The notes under the pieces were generated by a model. That model saw only the letters and a list, made by a program, of their open reading frames with translations. It was not told the origin of the DNA and searched no databases. 64,000 nt of DNA, taken from contig NZ_RZNJ01000005.1 in the NCBI RefSeq assembly GCF_003994485.1, forward strand, positions 186,001 through 250,000. The letters run 5' to 3'. The DNA is from Arsenicitalea aurantiaca. GTDB lineage: Bacteria; Pseudomonadota; Alphaproteobacteria; Rhizobiales; Devosiaceae. This document shows positions 23,821-32,427 of this stretch, piece by piece. Both the position numbers and the translations under genes were made by a program. The number at the start of each line of letters is the position of its first letter. Position 1 is the stretch's first letter.

Positions 23821-25295
23821 CGGGATTGGACCGGTTCAATAGGGCACTGCGCGGGCTTGCGATGGGTGTGTCGCTTGTGGCGCTGGTGGCGTGCACCAAT
23901 ATGGTGGGCAGTGGCGTAAGCGTCACCGAGACGGGCAACAGGCCTGCGCCCGTCGTCGTGCCCAGCGGCACAGATCCGGACGATGCGGTCATCGGCCGGC
24001 GTGAGCATCCGCGAATCATCGCGAGCTATGGCGGGGTCTATTCGGACCGGAAGGCCGAGGTCATGCTGGCGCGGATCGTGGGGCGCCTGCTGGCGGCCGC
24101 GGACCAGCCCAACACGCAGTTCACCGTCACCATTCTCGATACGCCCGAGGTCAACGCTTTCGCCTTGCCGGGCGGCTATGTCTACGTGACGCGCGGGATC
24201 CTGGCCCTCGCCTCAGATACCAGCGAACTGGCCGCCGTGCTGGCCCATGAGATCGCCCACGTGACCCTGCGCCATGCGCGCGCCCGCACCAATCGCGTGC
24301 GGACCACCGAGATCGTCGACAGGGTCGTGACCGGCATCTTCGGAGCGGATACCTCCACCGACCAGACCGCCAATCGCTCGCGCATGTCTTTGGCGGCGTT
24401 CAGCCAGCAGCAGGAACTCGAGGCCGACCGGGAAGGCGTCCGGATTGCCGGCCGGGCCGGCTATGATCCGCACGCAGCGGCGCGGTTCCTCGGCGCAATG
24501 GGGCGGTTTGCGCGCTTCACGGCCGGGGAAGCCGAACAGGGCGGCGATTTCCTGTCCTCGCACCCCTCGACGCCTGACCGGATCCAGAAGGCAATCGAGA
24601 GCGCGCGCGAAATCGGCGCCCCGGGCAGTGGGGAGACCGATCGCGCCGGTTATATGGCAGCGATCGAGGGGCTCAATTTCGGCGACAACCCCGATGAGGG
24701 TGCGATCGTGGGGCGGCGGTTCATCCAGCCGGCGCGCAAGTTCACCTTCACCGTGCCCGAGGGCTATACGCTCCAGACCTCCGGCAATGCCGTGGTCGGG
24801 GTCGCCGGTGATGGCGAGGCGGTGCGCTTCGACAGTGCCGAGGTCCCCGCTTCGATGGCCCTTGCCGATTATCTGAAGTCGGGCTGGATTGCGGGGCTGC
24901 GGTCGGACAGCGTCGTCACCGAACGGCAGAACGGCGTCGAGATGGCGACCGGCGTTGCCACGACGGCCCAGTGGAGCTTCCGTGTCTCGGTCGTGCGCTT
25001 CGAAGGGCAGGTCTATCGTTTCATCTTTGCGGCCAAGGCCGACAGCCAGCGGTTCGCGCGCGGTGCAGAGGAGACGCTGCGGAGTTTCCGGGCGTCAACG
25101 GGCAATGATCTGGCGCAGATCCGCCCGCTTTCGGTGCGCATCGTCACGGCCGGGCCGGGCGATACCGCCGACAGCCTCGCCCGCCGCATGGCCAATCTGA
25201 CGCGCGGCCCCGAGCTCTTCTACATCCTTAACAATCTCTATCCCGGAGATCGGGTCGAGCCCGGCGCACGCTACAAGATCGTCGGCATCGACTGA
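23817..25295 (+). CDS. M48-family lipoprotein metalloprotease
   Basis: The 492-residue product has a lipoprotein signal (LVALVACTN), so it is probably anchored in the envelope. The zinc site is HEIAHVTLRH (HExxH) with a third ligand expected in QQQELEADREG. The rest of the catalytic domain is typical of BepA/LoiP-like proteases that maintain the outer membrane. The C-terminus (ADSLARRMANL to the end) resembles the uncharacterised domain seen in alphaproteobacterial Zn-dependent proteases. The ATG overlaps the thermonuclease stop as ATGA, so translation is likely coupled. Confidence 0.9.
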   Translation: MTGLDRFNRALRGLAMGVSLVALVACTNMVGSGVSVTETGNRPAPVVVPSGTDPDDAVIGRREHPRIIASYGGVYSDRKAEVMLARIVGRLLAAADQPNTQFTVTILDTPEVNAFALPGGYVYVTRGILALASDTSELAAVLAHEIAHVTLRHARARTNRVRTTEIVDRVVTGIFGADTSTDQTANRSRMSLAAFSQQQELEADREGVRIAGRAGYDPHAAARFLGAMGRFARFTAGEAEQGGDFLSSHPSTPDRIQKAIESAREIGAPGSGETDRAGYMAAIEGLNFGDNPDEGAIVGRRFIQPARKFTFTVPEGYTLQTSGNAVVGVAGDGEAVRFDSAEVPASMALADYLKSGWIAGLRSDSVVTERQNGVEMATGVATTAQWSFRVSVVRFEGQVYRFIFAAKADSQRFARGAEETLRSFRASTGNDLAQIRPLSVRIVTAGPGDTADSLARRMANLTRGPELFYILNNLYPGDRVEPGARYKIVGID

Positions 25296-25311
25296 TCAGG
25301 ACTGCCCAAGC

Positions 25312-25340
25312 AAAAGGGCCGGCGCGAGGCCGGCCCTTTT
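25312..25340. terminator. Bidirectional intrinsic terminator between the M48 protease and carD
   Basis: AAAAGGGCCGGC pairs perfectly with GCCGGCCCTTTT around GCGAG. The flanking A and T runs make it functional on both strands between two convergent genes. Confidence 0.9.
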
Positions 25341-25363
25341 CGTGAGTTCAGTCGACGTTCGGG

Positions 25364-25930
25364 TCAGGCAGCAGCTTCTTCCGCATCGTCGGCGGCGTCG
25401 GTCTTGGGGCCGCGCCGCGGGCTCTTGGCGAGGTTCTTTTCGATAAGCTGCACCGCTTCGGTCAGCGTCAGCCTGTTCACCGCAGCGATTTCGCGAGACA
25501 TGCGGTCCATGGCCTGCTCGAAGAGCTGGCGCTCGGAATAGGACTGCTCGGGCTGATCGTCGGACCTGTAGAGATCGCGCACCACCTCGGAGATCGCGAT
25601 CAGATCGCCAGAATTGATCTTGGCTTCATATTCCTGCGCACGGCGGCTCCACATGGTCCGCTTTACGCGAGCCCGGCCGGTGACGGTGTCGAGCGCCTTG
25701 GCGACCATGTCTTCCTCGGCGAGTTTGCGCATGCCCACCGACTTGATCTTGGCGACCGGCACGCGCAGGGTCAGCTTGTCCTGCTCGAAGCTGATGACGA
25801 ACAGTTCGAGCGACATGCCTGCCACCTCCTGCTCTTCGATGGAAACGATCTGGCCGACGCCATGGGCCGGGTAGACGACATATTCGCCCGTCTTGAACCC
25901 GAGACGCTGGGTGGTCTTCTTGGCTACCAT
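25364..25930 (-). CDS. CarD/CdnL-family RNA polymerase-binding regulator
   Basis: A 188-residue protein whose N-terminus (GFKTGEYVVYPAHGVGQIVS) is the Tudor-like RNA polymerase beta-binding domain. The C-terminal helical DNA-binding domain contains RTMWSRRAQEYEAKINSGDL and RSYSERQLFEQAMDRM-like segments. In alphaproteobacteria CdnL/CarD stabilises open complexes at growth-related promoters. The C-terminal 25 residues are an acidic, Ala-rich tail. The gene is separated from fdxA by 319 bases that hold a terminator and a promoter-like sequence. Confidence 0.95.
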   Translation of the reverse strand: MVAKKTTQRLGFKTGEYVVYPAHGVGQIVSIEEQEVAGMSLELFVISFEQDKLTLRVPVAKIKSVGMRKLAEEDMVAKALDTVTGRARVKRTMWSRRAQEYEAKINSGDLIAISEVVRDLYRSDDQPEQSYSERQLFEQAMDRMSREIAAVNRLTLTEAVQLIEKNLAKSPRRGPKTDAADDAEEAAA

Positions 25931-26098
25931 TTGGATACGCTCCTGTTAACGCCGCGATGGGCGGGGTCTCCGGCCGAGCCCCATCCATTCGATACTTGTG
26001 TCGACGTGCGCGATGTTGCGCGGCATGCAGAGTTCATCCCCGCAACTGGCCGAAGTGCCTGCGTCCGGCCGGTCGCGCATCAGATCTTCAGTTGTGCC

Positions 26099-26121
26099 AA
26101 AAAAAAGGTGCCTTGCGGCAC
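26099..26121 (-). terminator. Intrinsic terminator between fdxA and carD (minus strand)
   Basis: On the minus strand GTGCC-GCAA-GGCAC is followed by C and a run of eight T. It lies 129 bases after the fdxA stop and about 170 bases before the carD start. It could end fdxA transcription, end a short independent RNA started at the promoter at 26159-26187, or attenuate carD. Confidence 0.7.
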
Positions 26122-26158
26122 GCACGGGGCGAAAGCTCTGCTGCATTTGTCAGAAGAC

Positions 26159-26187
26159 AACATAGCACAATTTTTCGGCAGAATCAA
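26159..26187 (-). promoter_or_regulatory. Candidate sigma-70 promoter upstream of carD (minus strand)
   Basis: TTGATT at 26187-26182 and TATGTT at 26164-26159 are separated by exactly 17 bases on the minus strand. Transcription would start near 26152, about 30 bases before the hairpin terminator at 26099-26121. The -35 element sits in the loop of the palindrome at 26174-26197. Confidence 0.45.
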
Positions 26188-26197
26188 AACTGCCGAA
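26174..26197. promoter_or_regulatory. Palindrome TTCGGCAG-N8-CTGCCGAA over the -35 element
   Basis: A perfect 8-bp inverted repeat with an A/T-rich eight-base centre. There is no adjacent T-run, so it is more like an operator than a terminator. The rest of the 25931-26249 gap holds no supported gene. Confidence 0.45.
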
Positions 26198-26249
26198 TCA
26201 ATGCCTTAGAGAGAGCGTTCCGCAGAGCGAAAAGGGCCGTCGGCGGGCG

Positions 26250-26588
26250 TCAATCGCCCTCGCCGGGAGCCTCGGAAAAGAACTTCTCAAACTTGCCTTC
26301 CATGCCGTCAAAATCTTTGGCGTCGGAGGGCGCGTCGCGCTTTTCGGTGATGTTTGGCCAGACCGAAGCGTATTTCGTGTTGATCTCGAGCCATTTGTCG
26401 AGCCCGCTCTCGGTGTCGGGCTTGATCGCCTCGGCGGGGCATTCGGGCTCGCATACGCCGCAATCGATGCATTCGTCGGGATGGATGACGAGCATGTTCT
26501 CGCCTTCATAAAAGCAGTCGACGGGGCAAACCTCGACGCAGTCCATGTACTTGCACTTAATGCAATTGTCCGTGACGATATAGGTCAT
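26250..26588 (-). CDS. fdxA: Seven-iron ferredoxin FdxA
   Basis: The 112-residue product matches 3Fe-4S/4Fe-4S ferredoxins of the Azotobacter FdI type. Cysteines 9, 17, 21, 25, 40, 43, 46 and 50 are at the expected positions, with the extra Cys12. The first motif ([20 protein letters not shown]) and [17 protein letters not shown] are typical. A long C-terminal helical tail follows. The start at 26588 is the family start; the frame is open for 17 further codons. It is a cytosolic electron carrier. Confidence 0.96.
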   Translation of the reverse strand: MTYIVTDNCIKCKYMDCVEVCPVDCFYEGENMLVIHPDECIDCGVCEPECPAEAIKPDTESGLDKWLEINTKYASVWPNITEKRDAPSDAKDFDGMEGKFEKFFSEAPGEGD

Positions 26589-26743
26589 GTGCTGGGCATC
26601 CCGCCCCGGGCGTGCCGGGCTTTCTGAGTGGACGGACACCCTCGTGGAGCCAGAGGGTGCGCTGGGTTGCTAACGTGTTTCCCGGCGCGCCGCAAGACCG
26701 CCGAGGAGGAGGGTTTGCCGCAGACGCGGATCGGAGGAGAAGT

Positions 26744-27154
26744 CTATTCCTCCCCCGTTCGGAGCCGGTCGGTCGCCCGACGCTCCTTCTTGGTCGGCCG
26801 CCCCGCGCCTGGCGCGCGGAAGGCCTGCTGCGAGGGCCGGTCCGGTCGGGGCAGGGGCGGCGGCGAAATGTCCTCGTAAAGCGTCATTGCTTCGGTTGCC
26901 GGGCCCCGACGGCTGCCCGGATCGAGTATCCGCCAGACGAGAATACGACGCTCGAGGGTGATGGTCAGGACATCGCCCGCGCCCACGCGGTGATCGGACG
27001 CTTCGGTACGCTCGGAATTGACGCGAACCGCGCCAGAGGCCACAAGTTTCTGGGCGAGCGTCCGTGACTTAACCGCGCGCGCGAAGAACAGCCATTTATC
27101 GAGACGCTGCCTGCCGGACGCCGCCGCAGGCCGCTCTGCCGGCTCCCCGCTCAC
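26744..27154 (-). CDS. S4-domain RNA-binding protein (Hsp15-like)
   Basis: The 136-residue product has an S4 RNA-binding motif beginning RQRLDKWLFFARAVKSRTLA and continuing VASGAVRVNSERTEASDHRV, as in E. coli Hsp15, which rescues 50S subunits carrying nascent chains. The C-terminal 50 residues are basic and disordered, ending with KKERRATDRLRTGEE. The GTG start overlaps the helicase stop as GTGA, so both are translated from one transcript; co-occurrence with an RNA helicase supports a role in RNA handling. Confidence 0.9.
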   Translation of the reverse strand: MSGEPAERPAAASGRQRLDKWLFFARAVKSRTLAQKLVASGAVRVNSERTEASDHRVGAGDVLTITLERRILVWRILDPGSRRGPATEAMTLYEDISPPPLPRPDRPSQQAFRAPGAGRPTKKERRATDRLRTGEE

Positions 27155-30100
27155 TCGGCCTTGGGGTTGCGCAACGCGGCAAGCGCAGCGAAAGGCGAAT
27201 CCGGATCGAACGGCCTTTCCCGGCGCTCGCGTGGAGCAGGGCGCTCGGCGCCGCGCTCCTTGTCGAACCGAGGCTTGCCCGAACGCCCCTGCCCGGGATT
27301 GCCGCCACTGGGCCGGGGATTGCGGGCCTCACCGGACTGGCCCTCGCGGTCCGCTCTTTTGGGAAAACGGGCACCCTTGCCGCGGGATTCGCGGCTTTGC
27401 CCATCGGCCTCGCCATCGCGCTGCTCACGTCCGCGCGGGCGCCGATTGTCGGGCCGACGGCCCCCGGGAAACCAGATCTCGTCGAATTGAGGTTCGCTCT
27501 CCGCACCCTCCTCGGACGCGCTCGATGCCTCACCCTGATGGGCAGGTCCGGTCGCCGCCTCGCCGGTACCGAGATCCTCGGCCGCATCGGCAAGGGCTGC
27601 CTGCTCGTCGGCTCCAACCGAAACGGGCTCGGGTGCCTCTGTGCCTTCGACGGATGCGACGGCCTCGGCATCGGGCGCGATGCCGGCTACGGCCTCGCCC
27701 TCCACCGCGGCGGTGGCTGCGTCATCGAGAGCGGGTGCTGGTTCGGCCGGCTTGGGCGTCTTGCGGACCCGATAGCCGAGGGAGGTCAGGATGGATGCGA
27801 AGTCTTCGCCTGCGCAACCGAGAAGCGAGGTCATCTCGACCGTGACGCGGAAACCGTTTCCTTCGGCCGCCCCGGCAGGCAATTCGCCCTGATGCCGGCT
27901 CGGATCGAGCGCGATCAGCGGGCGGATGATGTCGGCGAGCCGCTCGAGGATGTCCACGCGCACGGCACGTTTGCCGGCGACCTTGAAGCCGGCCACCTCG
28001 TAGAGGCGGGTATCGATCTCGGGGTCGATCTCGAAGGAGGTGCGCCCCGAAAGCACGATCTGAGGCAGTTCGGACACGCCCTTCTGGCGCACCCCGCCAT
28101 GCTTGAGCGCATAGAGAATCAGTGCCAGCTCGCGCGGAGCGGGCTTCAGGCTCTGGGGCACGTAGATGTGGTAGGCGCCGAACTTGATGCCCAGCTTGCG
28201 CATCTTGGCGCGCACGTCCTGGTCGAGCCCCTTGACCTCATCGGCGACCTGGGCGCGGGGCAGCAAGCCCAGATGCTCGGAAAGCCGGTAGGCGAGGCCA
28301 CGTGCGGTGCCCTCCAGTTCAGCCGGTTCCACGAGCGCCGTGATCGATTCGAGCTGGGTGTTGATCGCGTGGCGGAGCCAGAGATTGAGCCGGTCCTGAA
28401 CGCGTTCGAGGGCCGGGCCGGTCAGGCTTTCATCGGCGAGGATGATGATGCGCGGCGAAAGCAGGGTATCGCCCTCGGCCAGATTGGCGACAACTTCCCC
28501 TCGCCAGCGGATGTATCCGTCGGTGCCGAGGACGATCTCCTCATTGGGCGCACCCGAAACGCGTTCTGCCCGACGGGCAATCTCGGGCGCGACGACTTGG
28601 CCGGCCGCGGAGCGCAGCCCCTTGGCATCGCCTTCCTCGGAGCGCGCGAGCGTGAAGCGGAAACCTTCGATGGAGCCGATCAAGTGCCCCTCGAGGCTGA
28701 CGTCGCCCCGCTCGTTGATCTCTGGGAGTGTCATAAGCTTGTCTCTCAAGTGACGGATGAGGACGCTTGTTCGGCGATCCACGAAACGCTGCGTGAGCCT
28801 TTCGTGCAGGGCGTCGCTCAGGCGATCCTCTATGTCACGGGTCTTTTCGCGCCAATGTGTCGGATCTTCAAGCCAATTCCTGCGATTGGCGACGAAGGTC
28901 CATGTTCTGATCTGCCGGATCCGGTTGCTGAGCGTGTCGATATCGCCGGTCGCATTGTCGCAGAAGCGCACCTGCTCGGCAATCCAGTCCGCATCGACCC
29001 GGCCATGGGCCATGAGGTCGGTATAGACGCGCGTGACGATCTCCCCGTGCTGGGCAGGCGAGATGTCGCGATAGTCGGGGATCTGGCAGCATTCCCAGAG
29101 GAGGCGCGTTGCCTCGACACCCCGGGCATAGCCGGCCGCCTCGTTGCGGGCGAGGAATTCGAGGGCATGCTGGTCGGTCGCGACCGGCACGCGGGTGAGG
29201 GCCTTGTTGTCTGGGGGAGCATCGAGGCTCGCGCGCAAGGCGTGGATCGATGTGAAATCGAGATCTGCATTGCGCCACTGAAGCACCTTGACCGGGTCGA
29301 AATCATGGCCTTCGAGCCGCTGGACCAGGTCTTCGTCGAACTGATCGGCATGCCCCGTGACGCCGAAGGTGCCGTTGCTGGTGTGGCGTCCCGCCCGACC
29401 GGCGATCTGGGCGAATTCGGCGGGCGTAAGCGGGCGGGTCTGGTGGCCGTCAAACTTGTGGTCGTCCGCGAAGGCAACGTGGTGCACGTCAAGATTGAGC
29501 CCCATGCCGATGGCGTCGGTCGCAACGAGGAAGTCCACGTCTCCGTTCTGGTAAAGATCGACCTGGGCATTGCGCGTCCGAGGGCTGAGGGCGCCCATCA
29601 CCACGGCGGCGCCACCGCGCTCGCGGCGGATCAGCTCGGCGATGGCGTAGACCTGATGGGCAGAGAACGCGACGATGGCGGTGCGCTGGGGCTGGCGCGA
29701 GATTTTCCTGGAGCCGCTATAGGTGAGGTCCGACAGACGCGGGCGACGGATGATCTCGGCGCGGGGCAGCAGTGTGCGCACGACCGGGACCATGGTTGCG
29801 GCCCCTAGGAGCAGCGTCTCCTGCAGACCCCTGGCATGCAAGATGCGATGGGTGAAGACATGGCCCCGGTCGAAGCTGACGGCCGTCTGGATTTCGTCGA
29901 TCACGAGGCAGTCGACCGGCATGTCGAGGGGCATGGCTTCGACGGTAGCGACCCAGTAGCGGGCGTGGGGCGGCACGATCCGCTCTTCGCCCGTGACGAG
30001 CGCCACTGATTGCGCGCCGATGCGCGAGACCACCGTCTGGTAGACCTCGCGTGCGAGAAGCCGCAGGGGCAGCCCGATCATTCCCGAACGATGCGCCAGC

Positions 30101-30183
30101 ATGCGCTCGATCGCGAACCAGGTCTTGCCGGTATTGGTGGGCCCAAGAATCGCCTTGAGGCCGGGGGAGGAGGCGGGTGTCAT
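27151..30183 (-). CDS. SUV3-like DExH RNA helicase with long disordered C-terminal tail
   Basis: A 1010-residue protein resembling mitochondrial SUV3. It has Walker A GPTNTGKT at 14-21, the DEIQ box in CLVIDEIQTA (96-99), motif III GAATM, motif V in FLVATDAIGMGLNLD and motif VI QIAGRAGR near 265. A SUV3-specific C-terminal helical region follows (to about 770). The last 230 residues are low-complexity: an Ala/Glu/Pro stretch and then an Arg/Gly/Glu-rich tail, as in many RNA-binding proteins. No degradosome partner is adjacent. It is co-transcribed with the S4 gene. Confidence 0.9.
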   Translation of the reverse strand: MTPASSPGLKAILGPTNTGKTWFAIERMLAHRSGMIGLPLRLLAREVYQTVVSRIGAQSVALVTGEERIVPPHARYWVATVEAMPLDMPVDCLVIDEIQTAVSFDRGHVFTHRILHARGLQETLLLGAATMVPVVRTLLPRAEIIRRPRLSDLTYSGSRKISRQPQRTAIVAFSAHQVYAIAELIRRERGGAAVVMGALSPRTRNAQVDLYQNGDVDFLVATDAIGMGLNLDVHHVAFADDHKFDGHQTRPLTPAEFAQIAGRAGRHTSNGTFGVTGHADQFDEDLVQRLEGHDFDPVKVLQWRNADLDFTSIHALRASLDAPPDNKALTRVPVATDQHALEFLARNEAAGYARGVEATRLLWECCQIPDYRDISPAQHGEIVTRVYTDLMAHGRVDADWIAEQVRFCDNATGDIDTLSNRIRQIRTWTFVANRRNWLEDPTHWREKTRDIEDRLSDALHERLTQRFVDRRTSVLIRHLRDKLMTLPEINERGDVSLEGHLIGSIEGFRFTLARSEEGDAKGLRSAAGQVVAPEIARRAERVSGAPNEEIVLGTDGYIRWRGEVVANLAEGDTLLSPRIIILADESLTGPALERVQDRLNLWLRHAINTQLESITALVEPAELEGTARGLAYRLSEHLGLLPRAQVADEVKGLDQDVRAKMRKLGIKFGAYHIYVPQSLKPAPRELALILYALKHGGVRQKGVSELPQIVLSGRTSFEIDPEIDTRLYEVAGFKVAGKRAVRVDILERLADIIRPLIALDPSRHQGELPAGAAEGNGFRVTVEMTSLLGCAGEDFASILTSLGYRVRKTPKPAEPAPALDDAATAAVEGEAVAGIAPDAEAVASVEGTEAPEPVSVGADEQAALADAAEDLGTGEAATGPAHQGEASSASEEGAESEPQFDEIWFPGGRRPDNRRPRGREQRDGEADGQSRESRGKGARFPKRADREGQSGEARNPRPSGGNPGQGRSGKPRFDKERGAERPAPRERRERPFDPDSPFAALAALRNPKAE

Positions 30184-30276
30184 CGCTTACCAATGTAGGT
30201 GCTGAACGACGCCAAGGCGAGTGTCCCGGTTCGGCACAAATGTGCGTGTCGGCACGATCGGCCTTAACGGTTGAAA

Positions 30277-30320
30277 CGAACCCGGAACGAATCCGGCCCG
30301 AATCGGACGCGAATCGGAAA
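30277..30320. repeat. Four imperfect 11-bp tandem repeats (CGAATCGGACG-like)
   Basis: CGAACC at 30277 and CGAATC at 30288, 30299 and 30310 recur at an exact 11-base period, upstream of the helicase start. The spacing near one helical turn would place identical faces on one side of the DNA. Function is unknown. Confidence 0.5.
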
Positions 30321-30334
30321 TCAGCGTTTGTTCC

Positions 30335-30421
30335 CTACCTCATATGGTGGCGGAAGGAAGAGGGTGCCACTAGGCCGCCCCTGCTGCCGCCAAAGCGCGC
30401 GCTGTCAGGGCCGAAACCCAT
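30335..30421 (-). CDS. Candidate 28-aa leader ORF upstream of the helicase gene
   Basis: The frame runs MGFGPDSARFGGSRGG and on to HHMR. It is preceded by AAGGAAGA, a very good ribosome binding site at correct spacing. It ends about 150 bases before the helicase start. No family is recognised; it could be a leader peptide or a chance frame. The remainder of the 30184-30680 gap shows only the 11-bp repeats and otherwise no gene. Confidence 0.3.
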   Translation of the reverse strand: MGFGPDSARFGGSRGGLVAPSSFRHHMR

Positions 30422-30680
30422 TGATCTTCCTTGATTAAGTCTGAACGAAAACGATTCTGGTCGCTTTATGGATGCTTCGTAAACGAGCGGGATGACAGAA
30501 ATTTCGGGCAGTTAGTGAATGGCAACCGGCAGCGTCGGGCTTTTCGCGTCAGTCTTTGGGAAAAAAGCGCGTTGACCGTGCCAGTTCGGGACAGAGGCCT
30601 GCACCCTGCGTCGTGGAGAATCATGCACGCGTCTTTGCGCTGCCCAAGAGGCAGCTCGCAGCAGTCGGATCGGATGAGGG

Positions 30681-31463
30681 CTAGTCGAGCCGGGTCAGGA
30701 CCATCGATAGATCGCCGACGCTCGTCGTCAGCAGCACCCGGTAGGGGATGAAATATCCCGTATCCCGAGCGGGTGCGTACCAGATGTGGATGCGGTCGGA
30801 CTGGGCCAGGAAGTTGGTGATTTCCGAGCTGGTGAAGTGGCCCGAAACAGGCTTGTAGCGGATATTGCAGAGGATCACCGGCCCCTGATAGCCGGTGCGG
30901 GCAGAGGTCGCGGTGTCTTCGCGGGCAAAGCTCATCGCGATGTCGAAGCGCTCGACGCCGGTGAAGATCTGCATGTTCCGCCGGCAAAGCGCAGGATCGA
31001 GAGCGTCGCCCTTGAGAACGAAGGCGGCGATCATGTCGTTGACGCCGCGCAGATGCGAGCGCTCGAGCGCGATGCGGTCGTAATTGTTGACGAGCGGCGG
31101 CTCGACCTTGAAAGCGGTCACTTCGCGCTGGTCGAAAGCGATGTCGACCACGAAGTCCTCGCCATTGGCTCGGGTCAGGAGGTTGAACCGTTCTGCCGCC
31201 AGCGCCGAGGCGCTCGCGCGTCCGGACGAGTTTGCGCTGGCGGTTCCCCGTGCCACCAATTGCCCGAGGCCGCTGACATTGGCATTGAGGCCAAGCGTGT
31301 AGCGCTGGCCGGTCTGCTCAAGCTCGACCCGCGCGCTCGCAATGTTGATGCCCGACAGGCTGACCGTGTAGTCGGCCGTGATCGCACTGTCGGCGGCGGC
31401 GGACGGAACGATCGGGCCGAGCAGCAGCAGGGCCGAAAGGGCGGTTCTGACGATGGCGCGCAC
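30681..31463 (-). CDS. DUF3108-family periplasmic protein
   Basis: About 260 residues. A signal peptide (VRAIVRTALSALLLLGPIVP, cleavage after SAAA) is followed by a DUF3108-type beta-rich domain beginning ADYTVSLSGINIASARVELE and containing NYDRIALERSHLRGVNDM and CNIRYKPVSGHFTSSE. The function is unknown; the family is periplasmic. The start is GTG at 31463, supported by AGAGG five bases upstream; an 84-residue upstream extension is possible but looks non-coding. Its neighbour rpmB is often associated with DUF3108 genes in this order. Confidence 0.85.
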   Translation of the reverse strand: MRAIVRTALSALLLLGPIVPSAAADSAITADYTVSLSGINIASARVELEQTGQRYTLGLNANVSGLGQLVARGTASANSSGRASASALAAERFNLLTRANGEDFVVDIAFDQREVTAFKVEPPLVNNYDRIALERSHLRGVNDMIAAFVLKGDALDPALCRRNMQIFTGVERFDIAMSFAREDTATSARTGYQGPVILCNIRYKPVSGHFTSSEITNFLAQSDRIHIWYAPARDTGYFIPYRVLLTTSVGDLSMVLTRLD

Positions 31464-31686
31464 GGGGACCTCTGAGCCTGGTCTCTGCCCTCTTTGGGGC
31501 GAATCACAAGATGCAAACCGTGCCCGTGCCCTGCGGCAGGCGCAAGACGAGCGCCTCCATGTTTGATTCACGATTGCTTGCCAGTATCGCGAAATGTCGC
31601 TTTTCCTCCAGGGTCGACAGATCGTTCCCGGCATGGAAAAGAGACGGCGGGGTGGGCATTGACGGTTAGAATAGCAGGAGGCCGAC

Positions 31687-32295
31687 TTGGCTCGCTCTCG
31701 ACTTTCTTGCGGCATCGCCGCCCTTGGCCTTTCCGCGGCATTGGCGGTGCCTGCCGTGGCGCTCGATGCGCCACAGTCGCCGACAGCTTATGATCAGGCC
31801 GTTTTCTTCTTTGCCGGTCGCATGCATGACGGGTTCTTCGGCGAGAGCTTCAATCCGGTCGGCGTCGATTATGAAGACAATTTCGTCCTGGGCGCGGGGT
31901 ATCAGCAGTTCCACGGAACCTGGCATGGCATCGCGCTCGGGGTGGAGGCGGGGCTCGCCGCGCGCTTTGGGGAGGCTGGTTCGGTGGAAGCCTGGGGCGG
32001 CGGGGTGGCCCGGTTCGACATGGTCGATCTCGGTCCGGTACGGGTCTCGCCTGCGCTGACCTTCGGGCTCAGCCTCGCAAGCGGCACGATCGGCATCGAA
32101 ACCGAGCGCTCAGACGCGATCGGGGGCGCGCCACCGGTCCTCTTCTATCTCGCGCCCGAACTCAACTTCTCGCTCATCGAGCAGCCTCAGACCGAAATCT
32201 TCTGGCGCGTTCAACATCGTTCGGGTGGCTTCGGCACTATCGCCCATATCGATGGATCCAATGCAAACGTGCTCGGACTGCGTCACCGTTTCTGA
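31687..32295 (+). CDS. Outer-membrane beta-barrel protein (PagL-like)
   Basis: A 202-residue protein with a signal peptide ending VPAVALDAPQ. The mature part has alternating hydrophobic strands (for example GIALGVEAGLAARFG and VSPALTFGLSLASG) and a terminal RF, typical of outer-membrane barrels. It resembles lipid A 3-O-deacylase-like proteins, but the PagL catalytic His-Ser cannot be fixed with confidence; QHRSGG may be part of it. The start is TTG at 31687, five bases after AGGAGG. Confidence 0.65.
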   Translation: MARSRLSCGIAALGLSAALAVPAVALDAPQSPTAYDQAVFFFAGRMHDGFFGESFNPVGVDYEDNFVLGAGYQQFHGTWHGIALGVEAGLAARFGEAGSVEAWGGGVARFDMVDLGPVRVSPALTFGLSLASGTIGIETERSDAIGGAPPVLFYLAPELNFSLIEQPQTEIFWRVQHRSGGFGTIAHIDGSNANVLGLRHRF

Positions 32296-32316
32296 AGGCT
32301 CGAAGGGCGCTTTGTC

Positions 32317-32345
32317 TTGACGGACGGGGCGTCCTTCTCTAAGGA
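32317..32345 (+). promoter_or_regulatory. Candidate rpmB promoter
   Basis: TTGACG at 32317-32322 and TAAGGA at 32340-32345 have a 17-base spacer and point to rpmB, giving a leader of about 75 bases. The -10 match is weak. Confidence 0.3.
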
Positions 32346-32427
32346 AGCCCCCGATTTGGAACTCATGAGAGGCCCGCAGCGGGGCGAGACCGTCCCGCGC
32401 GTGCCTATTGTAACAGGACAGTACCCC

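Noticed and set aside
26250-27154. Toxin-antitoxin pair
   Set aside because: The genes are FdxA and an S4 protein with clear families; neither is a toxin.
27397-29808. 803-residue open frame antisense to the SUV3-like helicase
   Set aside because: No recognisable domain and exact antisense of a gene with all helicase motifs.
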